Assembly: GCA_016234485.1 (NCBI GenBank)
Contig: JACRBL010000022.1
Span: 25,400 to 89,399 of the forward strand
DNA from: Chloroflexota bacterium
GTDB taxonomy: Bacteria > Chloroflexota > Anaerolineae > Anaerolineales > Villigracilaceae
Direction: 5' to 3'
Length of the DNA: 64,000 nucleotides
This document shows, one piece after another, positions 47,300 to 54,865 of this stretch; position 1 is the stretch's first letter; each line of letters starts with the position of its first letter. The position numbers and the translations under genes are program-made. Under the pieces are notes generated by a model. It searched no databases and had not been told where the DNA came from. It was given only the letters and a program-made list of their open reading frames with translations.

Positions 47300-48181
47300 T
47301 TAATTTTGTAATTTCGCAAAGACAACAATTCGTTGCTTATTGATCATGTAGGGATAACACGAGATGAGCGTCACGGTCGGGTCACTGGTGGGAGCCATCA
47401 CTTCCACTTGCGTCGGCTCCACGATGGCCGTGCCGGTCACCACATACACGTACTGACGTTGCATGGTGTAAAGGATCACGTGATCGCCCGCGACGAGTTT
47501 ATCGAGAAAACGAAACAACTGTCCGTACACATCGTTGTGCGCCGAAAGCACCACGTTGCCATTCTGCCCCGGGTCCCCCGAGCCGATGTGTTGCGCCACG
47601 CCCTTCTTCAACTGCTCCCAACCGTCGCCTTGCACGATCGGCGAGTCCACATTCAGCGCTGGGATCGAAATGCGGATGGCCTGCTCCGGCCCCGGCGTGG
47701 GGATGGCGAGGTTTCCCAGAGACTGCACCATCGGGCGCAGGTGTTCGGGGATCTCGGCCTCGTTCGGGCGCGTATTCCCTTGCGCGTCGGGCGGGGTATG
47801 TCCCGAAGGCAGGACGACCGTCATCACGAGCGGCGTCGGCTCGGCAGTGGCGGGAGCGAACGCGATCTCATTCCAATCGCGCAGGAATCCGACGCCGCCG
47901 AGAATGACTCCGATCAAGCCGATGACGGCGAGCACCTCCACGCCAATCAGGACCCGGTCCCACCATCGCCTCTCGCGCGGGACTTCGAGCCGGGTCGCGG
48001 CTTCGGCGGGCGAATCGGCTGTTTGGGCCGCGTCCGCCGCGAGGTCCGACGCGACCGACACCACGCGTCCCGTCTGGCGGAAATGCTCGATGCGTTCGCG
48101 CCGCGCGCCGCGTCGCTTTTCGATCAACAGTCGGCGCAGTTCCTCCTCGGTGAGTTCTTCGGGGGCTTTTCTTCTGGGCAT
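47300..48181 (-). CDS. Sortase family protein
   Basis: TM segment; sortase motifs NGNVVLSAHND, VTLISCYPY, NKQRIVVFAKL. Confidence 0.92.
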   Translation of the reverse strand: MPRRKAPEELTEEELRRLLIEKRRGARRERIEHFRQTGRVVSVASDLAADAAQTADSPAEAATRLEVPRERRWWDRVLIGVEVLAVIGLIGVILGGVGFLRDWNEIAFAPATAEPTPLVMTVVLPSGHTPPDAQGNTRPNEAEIPEHLRPMVQSLGNLAIPTPGPEQAIRISIPALNVDSPIVQGDGWEQLKKGVAQHIGSGDPGQNGNVVLSAHNDVYGQLFRFLDKLVAGDHVILYTMQRQYVYVVTGTAIVEPTQVEVMAPTSDPTVTLISCYPYMINKQRIVVFAKLQN

Positions 48182-48245
48182 GGCAGGGCGGATTATACCA
48201 AGCATTGCCAAAACTTCATCAAGTCGGTATAATGTTGGCCTGTTC

Positions 48246-48319
48246 GGGCGGGTAGCTCAGCTGGTTAGAGCACATCGTTGACATCGATGAGGTCGCAGGT
48301 TCGATCCCTGTCTCGCCCA
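48246..48319 (+). tRNA. tRNA-Val (GAC)
   Basis: Cloverleaf: acceptor GGGCGGG/CTCGCCC, D-arm GCTCAGCTGGTTAGAGC, anticodon stem-loop CATCG-TTGACAT-CGATG, T-arm GCAGGTTCGATCCCTGT; no encoded CCA. Confidence 0.96.
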
Positions 48320-48360
48320 CTGTGTAAGTAGACAGGTACACAAGTAAACATGTAAAACGC

Positions 48361-48643
48361 AATGACCGAGACGAGTATGTGACGATGGTCTGACAGGGAG
48401 AAGCAATCAACGATTGAGAGTTGCTTCCAGAAACAGTCACAGAAAACCACTCGCGAGCGTGGAGCAGAAAGCGATTAGCGCTTGGCTATTAGCGAGTATG
48501 CGAAACGGATGGCTCCGTTAGAGGCTATAAGAGATGAGTTTCACGAGACCTCACAGGTCTCGGAGACCTGTGAGGTCTGAGACTCAAATCGGGTGGTACC
48601 GCGTGAATGAAATTCTCGCCCCGTGTTTGGGCGAGTTTTTTTG
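48361..48643 (+). ncRNA. T-box leader upstream of thrS
   Basis: GACGAGTA near 5' end, T-box core GGGTGGTACCGCG (48591-48603), terminator CTCGCCC-CGTGTTT-GGGCGAGTTTTTTT. Confidence 0.93.
48546..48578. repeat. Perfect 15-bp palindrome inside the T-box leader
   Basis: AGACCTCACAGGTCT-CGG-AGACCTGTGAGGTCT. Confidence 0.9.
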
Positions 48644-48659
48644 TTAACAGGAGGTCGCG

Positions 48660-48710
48660 ATGACTAAAGATGAAACCACCAGCACGCAAACGCGGCTCGG
48701 AGGTTTGTAA
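48660..48710 (+). CDS. Threonine-rich 16-aa mini-ORF (candidate leader peptide)
   Basis: SD AGGAGG then ATG; MTKDETTSTQTRLGGL*, 5 Thr of 16. Confidence 0.4.
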   Translation: MTKDETTSTQTRLGGL

Positions 48711-48749
48711 CTGCTATCCTTCGAGACGCGGAAATGTCCGAGAAGCAGG

Positions 48750-48795
48750 CAACCCTCACCCCCTGCCCCTCTCCCGAGTACGGGAGAGGGGAGAA
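48750..48795. repeat. CCCTCACCCCCTGCCCCTCTCCC...GGGAGAGGGG hairpin element
   Basis: CCCCTCTCCC-GAGTAC-GGGAGAGGGG just before thrS. Confidence 0.75.
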
Positions 48796-48814
48796 TTGAA
48801 GAAAGGAAGCGAGA

Positions 48815-50626
48815 ATGGCACAACAAGTTCAGGAAAGATACGAAGAGTCGCAACTTTACAAAATCCGTCACTCGGCGGCGCATGTGATGGCGCAGGCCGT
48901 GGTGGAGATGTTCCCCGAGGCCAAGTACACGATCGGCCCGCCCGTGGACAACGGCTTTTACTACGACTTCGATCTGCCGCGCAACCTGACGCCCGAAGAT
49001 TTGCAAGCCATCGAAAAACGGATGCGCCAAATCGTGCAAGGCAAACATGATTTCGTGAAGAAGATTCTCTCGGCGGACGAGGCGCGTCAGATTTTTAAAG
49101 ACCAGCCCTACAAGTTGGAATTGATCGAGGGCCTCGAAAAAGGCGGACTGGACGAGTACGGCAATCCGCTCAAAGAGAAGCCTGAGATTTCCGTCTACCA
49201 GCATGACACGTTCACGGATTTGTGCCGCGGGCCGCACGTGGCGAGCACGAAGGAAATCAAGCAGGACGCGTTCAAGTTGATGAACGTGGCGGGCGCGTAT
49301 TGGCGCGGCGACGAGAAGAACAAACAGTTACAGCGCGTCTACGGGACGGCCTGGGAGAACGCGCAACAACTGAAAGATTATCTCTGGCAGTTGGAAGAGG
49401 CCAAGAAGCGCGACCATCGCAAACTCGGCAAGGAACTGGAGATCTTCATCTTTGATGATGAGATCGGTCCCGGCCTGCCGCTGTGGCTCCCGAACGGCGG
49501 CGTGATGATCGAGGAGTTGGAAAATCTCGCGAAGGAAATGGAAGAGAAAGCGGGTTACCTGCGCGTCCGCACGCCGAATCTGACGAAGGAAGACCTCTTC
49601 CTGCGTTCGGGACATCTCCCCTACTACGCCGAATCCATGTATCCGCCGATGGAACTCGAAGGCGTGAAATACTACGTCAAGCCGATGAACTGTCCGATGC
49701 ACCACAAAATCTTCGGCTCGAAGGGACGCTCCTACCGCGACCTGCCGATCCGTCTCGCGGAATATGGGACGTGCTACCGCTACGAGAAATCGGGCGAGCT
49801 GTTCGGGCTGATGCGCGTCCGCTCGATGCAGATGAACGACGCGCACATCTACGTCTCGGAAGAACAATTCGAGCAGGAGTTCATGGGCGTGGTCGGACTG
49901 TATCGCAAATACTTTGATCTCTTCGGCATCGAGAAGTTTGTGATGCGCCTGTCTCTGCACAGCAAGGCGGGATTAGGCAAGAAGTACGTGGACAACGAAC
50001 GCCTGTGGATCAAGACGGAAGAGATGGTGCGCCGCGCCATGGACAACGGCGGCGTGCCCTACGTGGAGGCCGAGGACGAGGCCGCCTTCTACGGTCCCAA
50101 AATTGACGTGCAAGTCTGGTCGGCCATCGGCAAGGAGTTCTCCCTGATGACCAACCAGGTGGACTTCGCCGTGCCAGAACGCTTCGACCTGAAATTTACG
50201 AATCGCGAGGGCAACGAGGAAGTACCGCTGTGCATCCACCGCGCGCCGCTCAGCACGCACGAGCGCATGATCGGATTCCTGATCGAGCATTACGGAGGCA
50301 ACTTCCCCGCCTGGCTCTCGCCCGAACATGCGCGCGTCATCCCGATCACGGATGGGCAGAACGAGTACGCGCAGGGCCTCGTCCAGCAGTTGCGCGATCA
50401 GGGCATCCGCGCCAGCGCCGACATCAGCGCGCAGCGCATGAACGCCAAGATCCGCAACGCGCAGTTGATGAAAATCCCGTACATGCTCGTGGTCGGCGAA
50501 AACGAGATGAACGCGGGACAGGTCTCGCTGCGCGTGCGCGACGGAAGCCAGCAGAATAATATTCCGCTGGAGGAGTTCGTCGTCCGCGCGAAGGATCGGA
50601 TCGCGAGACGAGCGAACGAGTTGTAA
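48815..50626 (+). CDS. thrS: Threonyl-tRNA synthetase lacking an N-terminal TGS domain
   Basis: IRHSAAHVMAQAVVEMFPEAKYTIGPPVDNGFYYDFD; YVKPMNCPMHHKIF; RVIPITDGQNEYA. Confidence 0.97.
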   Translation: MAQQVQERYEESQLYKIRHSAAHVMAQAVVEMFPEAKYTIGPPVDNGFYYDFDLPRNLTPEDLQAIEKRMRQIVQGKHDFVKKILSADEARQIFKDQPYKLELIEGLEKGGLDEYGNPLKEKPEISVYQHDTFTDLCRGPHVASTKEIKQDAFKLMNVAGAYWRGDEKNKQLQRVYGTAWENAQQLKDYLWQLEEAKKRDHRKLGKELEIFIFDDEIGPGLPLWLPNGGVMIEELENLAKEMEEKAGYLRVRTPNLTKEDLFLRSGHLPYYAESMYPPMELEGVKYYVKPMNCPMHHKIFGSKGRSYRDLPIRLAEYGTCYRYEKSGELFGLMRVRSMQMNDAHIYVSEEQFEQEFMGVVGLYRKYFDLFGIEKFVMRLSLHSKAGLGKKYVDNERLWIKTEEMVRRAMDNGGVPYVEAEDEAAFYGPKIDVQVWSAIGKEFSLMTNQVDFAVPERFDLKFTNREGNEEVPLCIHRAPLSTHERMIGFLIEHYGGNFPAWLSPEHARVIPITDGQNEYAQGLVQQLRDQGIRASADISAQRMNAKIRNAQLMKIPYMLVVGENEMNAGQVSLRVRDGSQQNNIPLEEFVVRAKDRIARRANEL

Positions 50627-50692
50627 TCGAGAGAGTAGAGAACAGAGAGTAGGTTAAAGTTACAGGCGGAGGAAGTTCCTCCGCCTGTTGTT

Positions 50693-51229
50693 TTAGGGAA
50701 ACACTTCTTCGGCCTTGTCTTTTTTGCGTCCTTGCCACCAGTATCCAAGCCCAAGCGCAAGCAAATAAATCACCACCAAAACATTGTACTCGCCAGGAAT
50801 ATTCAAGGGATCCTGCGCGCCCAAAGCAAGGAGATTGATCCAGGCCGCAAGCAGAAAGCCGAAAATCAAGTCCATCCGTTTAGAGAGGTTGACCTTCCTC
50901 CACGGCCGGAAAAAAGCCAGGACAGCCGCACAGGCAAATATGGCAGATTGGATTGCCAGCCACAAGATAAGTCGGGCGGGGGAAAGATAGGCCACCGCCA
51001 GATCAGAATAGTATTGCGACAAAATATCGGCGTTCGCCGCCGAGCGCACCAACTCAGCCTTGTCTTCCATGAAAAACAGCGCATTCGTTAGCATGATATT
51101 TTCATGGTCTTTGATGAACGCATGGGCCAGCATAATGATCGCCACACTGAAACTGGCGTAGAGCCACTTTTCCCAACCCGAAAGTTTTTGTTCAAGATGA
51201 TCCATCGTAAGACTGGTTTTACTTTCCAT
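50693..51229 (-). CDS. Membrane protein of unknown function, co-oriented with padR-like gene
   Basis: Four hydrophobic segments; overlaps the PadR-like ORF end. Confidence 0.6.
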   Translation of the reverse strand: MESKTSLTMDHLEQKLSGWEKWLYASFSVAIIMLAHAFIKDHENIMLTNALFFMEDKAELVRSAANADILSQYYSDLAVAYLSPARLILWLAIQSAIFACAAVLAFFRPWRKVNLSKRMDLIFGFLLAAWINLLALGAQDPLNIPGEYNVLVVIYLLALGLGYWWQGRKKDKAEEVFP

Positions 51230-51602
51230 CGTTTCCTCCGTTCATTACACTCTGAATACGTTCCGCGACTGCGGGATGTTGAAAGATCAAAATGTTGCGT
51301 TCGATGAACATCCGCAACAGGCCGCGCCCCTCTTCGGTGAGACTGTAATACTTGCGCGGCGGACCGAGTTTGGATTCCCCGCTTTCGCTGGCGACGAGTC
51401 CCATCTCCTCGAAGCGGCTGACGGCGCGGTAGATGCTGTTGCCGTCGGCGGAGATCATGCCCTCGCTGAGGCGCGTCACCTCGGCAGACATCTCGTAGGG
51501 GTAGGATGGTTTCTCGTCCAGGAGCAGGAGAAGCCAAAAGGTGAGCAATCCTTTTTTGTAGACGCTCTCCCAGTTTTCGAGCATTTGATCGAGTTCGGTC
51601 AC
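51219..51602 (-). CDS. PadR family transcriptional regulator
   Basis: LLTFWLLLLLDEKPSYPYEMSAEVTRLSEGMISADGNSIYRAVSRFEEMGLV...RKYYSLTEEGRGLL. Confidence 0.9.
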   Translation of the reverse strand: MTELDQMLENWESVYKKGLLTFWLLLLLDEKPSYPYEMSAEVTRLSEGMISADGNSIYRAVSRFEEMGLVASESGESKLGPPRKYYSLTEEGRGLLRMFIERNILIFQHPAVAERIQSVMNGGNDGK

Positions 51603-51816
51603 TGAGGTCTCCTTTTTCGGTATTATTCTTTAGGTATAATACTAAAGACAGTATAGCAAGGTGTCGAAAAATTGTCAAGAATGAAATAAACCAAATCAAA
51701 GAGATTTTGCGCGGGTTTGTCATTTTTGTTGACGATTCCCCTCCGCGCGTGGTATTATTCGCCCGCTCAAAAACCAGCCGCTGGCTGGTTATCGGTTTTG
51801 AAACGAGGAGAATCTT

Positions 51817-52386
51817 ATCAGCGCCAACGAATTTCGAGTAAATGAAGGCATCCGTGTTCCCGAGGTGCGTTTGATCGGTCCTGACGGCGGCAATGTCGGC
51901 GTGGTTTCGATCAAGCAGGCTTTGCAGATCGCCCGCGACGCGGAGATGGACCTGGTGGAGGTTTCGCCCAACGCGGCTCCGCCCGTCTGTCGCGTGATGG
52001 ATTTTGGCAAGTTCATTTATGAGCGCGCCAAGAAAGAACGCGATGCCAAGAGAGCGCAGGTCAAGATCGAGATCAAGGAAATCCGCCTGCGCCCGAAGAC
52101 CAACGAAGCCCACCGCGGTTTCAAAGTGGACGATGCCCGCCGCTGGCTCTTGCAGGGACATAAGGTGCGCGTCACCGTCAAGTTCCGCGGACGCGAAATG
52201 GATTATCCCGAGATCGCGCTCGAAGACTTGCGAGAGGTCGCGCAGTCGCTTTCGGATGTGGGCGTGATCGAACAGGCCCCCATGATGGAAGGACGCACCA
52301 TGCTGGTGGTGCTGGCGCCCGGAAAACCGTCCGCGAAGAAAAAGGATAAAGCGGAGAATCCCGCGCAGGCCCAGGCAGAAGCGTAG
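51817..52386 (+). CDS. infC: Translation initiation factor IF-3, apparent AUC start codon
   Basis: GAGGAG SD then ATCAGCGCCAACGAATTTCGAGTAAATGAAGGCATC; IF3 body ISANEFRVNEGIRVPEVRLIGPDGGNVG; in-frame TGA at 51799. Confidence 0.9.
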   Translation: MSANEFRVNEGIRVPEVRLIGPDGGNVGVVSIKQALQIARDAEMDLVEVSPNAAPPVCRVMDFGKFIYERAKKERDAKRAQVKIEIKEIRLRPKTNEAHRGFKVDDARRWLLQGHKVRVTVKFRGREMDYPEIALEDLREVAQSLSDVGVIEQAPMMEGRTMLVVLAPGKPSAKKKDKAENPAQAQAEA

Positions 52387-52467
52387 TAAGTCCCCAACGA
52401 TGTTGAAATCCGCGGGACGAGTACGAAAACGTCCCGCGATTTATTTTGTCTGAAAGGAGTAACAGTC

Positions 52468-52707
52468 ATGCCCCGCAAAGCAAAAGCATCTGGCAAGGTC
52501 AAAATGAAGACCCACAAGGCGACGTCGAAGCGATTTCGTTTGACTGGCGCTGGCAAACTTGTTCGCACCAAAGGCGGCAAGAGCCATCTGCGCCGTCGCA
52601 CGTCTGACCGCACGACGGCGTTGTTGAGTGAGATGATCACCGTGGAAGGCGATGGTTACGTGAAAAGAATCAACCGCCTCGCGCCGTACATGAAGAAGAA
52701 AAAATAA
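52468..52707 (+). CDS. rpmI: 50S ribosomal protein L35
   Basis: KMKTHKATSKRFRLTGAGKLVRTKGGKSHLRRR. Confidence 0.96.
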   Translation: MPRKAKASGKVKMKTHKATSKRFRLTGAGKLVRTKGGKSHLRRRTSDRTTALLSEMITVEGDGYVKRINRLAPYMKKKK

Positions 52708-52783
52708 TCTGTGATTTGCGGCTTTCGGGTGTGCACAACTGGCGTAACCCGCCGACGCCCGAGGGTTGCAGGAGGTTTTGAAA

Positions 52784-53134
52784 ATGACTCGTGTAAAAAG
52801 CGGCCCGTATGGGTATCGCCGACATAAGAAAGTTTTGAAGTACACCAAGGGACAGCGCGGCTCGAAGCATTTGCTGTTCCGACGCGCGAACGAAGCCATG
52901 CTGAAGAGCATGTGGTATTCGTACCGCGACCGCCGCGTGCGCAAGCGCGACCTGCGCAAGTTGTGGATCGCCCGCATCAACGCCGCGGCTCGTTTGAACG
53001 GCACGACGTACAGCCGATTGATGTCTGCGCTCAAGAAGGCGAACATCGGTCTCAACCGTAAGATGCTGGCCGACATGGCCGTGCGCGATCCGCAGGCGTT
53101 TGTCGCAGTGGTGGCGCAGGCGACCAGCAGTTAG
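52784..53134 (+). CDS. rplT: 50S ribosomal protein L20
   Basis: [68 protein letters not shown]. Confidence 0.98.
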   Translation: MTRVKSGPYGYRRHKKVLKYTKGQRGSKHLLFRRANEAMLKSMWYSYRDRRVRKRDLRKLWIARINAAARLNGTTYSRLMSALKKANIGLNRKMLADMAVRDPQAFVAVVAQATSS

Positions 53135-53192
53135 CAGTTAGCAAGAATGCCCGTTGGAAACAGCGGGCGTTTTTTTGTTGTAGAATGGGGAC

Positions 53193-53765
53193 ATGAGCAA
53201 AGTTCTTGCAGAAAAAATTTTACCGACAGGACAAACTCTCCAGATCGCGCAGGGCGATATAACGCTGGAGGAAGTAGACGCCATCGTGAACGCGGCCAAC
53301 GAGCATCTCGCACACGGAGGCGGCGTGGCGTGGGCGATCGTCCGCCGCGGCGGGGACGTGATTCAAGACGAGAGCGACGCGTGGATTCAGAAGCACGGCC
53401 TCGTCCCCCACTCGCATCCCGCGTGGACCTCGGGCGGGACTCTGCCAGCGCGATTCGTGATCCACGCGGTCGGCCCCGTCTGGGGCGACCCCCGCGAAAC
53501 GGGGACGAGTGGCGACGAGGATAAAAAATTGTCGGACACGGTGACAGGTTCGTTGCGCGTCGCGGACGAGTTGAGACTCCAATCCATCGCGTTCCCCGCG
53601 ATTTCGACGGGTATCTTCGGGTTCCCGAAGGAGCGCGCGGCGAAGGTTATTTTTAAAGCGATGGATGAGTATTTTGCGGGAAACGCGTCGGGGGTAAAAT
53701 TAGTGAAACTCGTGCTGTGGGACGATGAAACGGTAAAAGTGTTTTTATCTGTTTGGGTTGCATGA
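53193..53765 (+). CDS. Macro domain (ADP-ribose-binding) protein
   Basis: GDITLEEVDAIVNAANEHLAHGGGVAWAIVRRGG; AFPAISTGIFGFPKERAA. Confidence 0.93.
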   Translation: MSKVLAEKILPTGQTLQIAQGDITLEEVDAIVNAANEHLAHGGGVAWAIVRRGGDVIQDESDAWIQKHGLVPHSHPAWTSGGTLPARFVIHAVGPVWGDPRETGTSGDEDKKLSDTVTGSLRVADELRLQSIAFPAISTGIFGFPKERAAKVIFKAMDEYFAGNASGVKLVKLVLWDDETVKVFLSVWVA

Positions 53766-53865
53766 TGAACTATGTCATCCCTTCGGGATTTGGCTTCGAG
53801 GGCGGTTATCCGTTACAATCATTCCATCCCTTCGGGATTGATTCCAACAAGTCCTTCTAATTTCA

Positions 53866-54720
53866 ATGATCACTTCCTCCCAAAACTCCAAGCTCAAACT
53901 CGTCCGCGCCTTGATGGGACGCGCCAAAGAACGCCGCGCCGAATCCGCGTTTGTGGCGGAGGGCGTGCGACTCGTTGAAGAAGCGGTAAACAGCAATTGG
54001 GGATTTCGCTTTGTTTTGTATGACGAGACTCTGAGTGAGCGTGGAGCGTTGAACGTTAAACGTTTAACATCTCTTGGCGTGGAATGTGACGAGATTCCGT
54101 TCAGCCTGATGAAGTCCGTCAGCGATACCGAAACTTCGCAAGGCATCCTCGCCGTTCTCCAATTTACCAATTTACCAACACTTGCACCTGGCGCAAGTGC
54201 AGCTGTTCCCAACTCCCCCACCTTCATCCTCATCCCCGACCAAATCCGCGACCCTGGCAACCTCGGGACGTTGATCCGCTCTGCGGACGCGGCGGGCGTG
54301 GACGCGGTCTTGATTCCGCCCGAAACAACCGATCCGTTCGCGCCGAAGGTCGTCCGCGCAGGGATGGGCGCACATTTTCGTTTGCCGATCGTTTCGATGG
54401 GGTGGGAGGAGATTGAGGCTCTCGTTGGAACTGCGTCGCACCAAACCCGACAGGACGAATCCACACTGTCAGGTGCGACGCAGACGCGCGTCATGGTGGC
54501 AGATATGGAGGGAGAGTCTTGTTGGGAAATGGATCTGAGCAAGCCATTGGCTTTGGTTATCGGCGGAGAGGCAGAGGGGGCGAGCGAAGCGGCGCGAAAA
54601 TTGGCGAGCGCCAAGATCAAAATCCCGATGGCGGGAAAGACAGAGTCGTTGAACGCGGCGGTGGCGGGGTCGGTGTTGATGTTTGAGGTGTTGCGCCAGA
54701 GAGCAGAGAACAGCGAGTAG
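53866..54720 (+). CDS. TrmH/SpoU-family RNA 2'-O-methyltransferase with in-frame repeat tracts
   Basis: FILIPDQIRDPGNLGTLIRSADAAGVDAVLI; LVIGGEAEGAS; IPMAGKTESLNAAVAGSVLMFEVLRQ. Confidence 0.92.
   Translation: MITSSQNSKLKLVRALMGRAKERRAESAFVAEGVRLVEEAVNSNWGFRFVLYDETLSERGALNVKRLTSLGVECDEIPFSLMKSVSDTETSQGILAVLQFTNLPTLAPGASAAVPNSPTFILIPDQIRDPGNLGTLIRSADAAGVDAVLIPPETTDPFAPKVVRAGMGAHFRLPIVSMGWEEIEALVGTASHQTRQDESTLSGATQTRVMVADMEGESCWEMDLSKPLALVIGGEAEGASEAARKLASAKIKIPMAGKTESLNAAVAGSVLMFEVLRQRAENSE
54033..54070. repeat. In-frame AGCGTTGAACGTTAAACGTTTAAC tract in trmH-like gene
   Basis: Contains perfect palindrome GTTAAACGTTTAAC (54055-54068). Confidence 0.75.
54159..54200. repeat. In-frame CCAATTTACCAATTTACCAACA + CACTTGCACCTGGCGCAAGTG tract in trmH-like gene
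   Basis: First part related to rlmD tract at 42910-42932. Confidence 0.75.
54431..54484. repeat. In-frame palindromic insert in trmH-like gene
   Basis: CTGCGTCGCACC...CTGTCAGGTGCGACGCAG; encodes TASHQTRQDESTLSGATQTR. Confidence 0.75.
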
Positions 54721-54722
54721 TT

Positions 54723-54763
54723 CGAAAATCCCCGCGAGTGGGTCGCGGGGATTTTCGTTTTTT
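54723..54763. terminator. Terminator after trmH-like gene
   Basis: CGAAAATCCCCGCG-AGTGGG-TCGCGGGGATTTTCGTTTTTT. Confidence 0.85.
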
Positions 54764-54800
54764 GGGTTTCCAATCATTTACTGGAAACCTTCCAATTTTA

Positions 54801-54848
54801 GCCACAGATTACACAGATTTTCACAGAAAAATCTGTGTAATCTGTGGC
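54801..54848. repeat. Perfect 21-bp-arm palindrome between convergent genes
   Basis: GCCACAGATTACACAGATTTT-CACAGA-AAAATCTGTGTAATCTGTGGC. Confidence 0.92.
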
Positions 54849-54865
54849 AACGGGGGAGCCCGTTT

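Noticed and set aside
51088-52161. 357-aa minus-strand ORF overlapping infC and padR-like regions
   Set aside because: Spans promoter regions and antisense of infC; no coherent domain.
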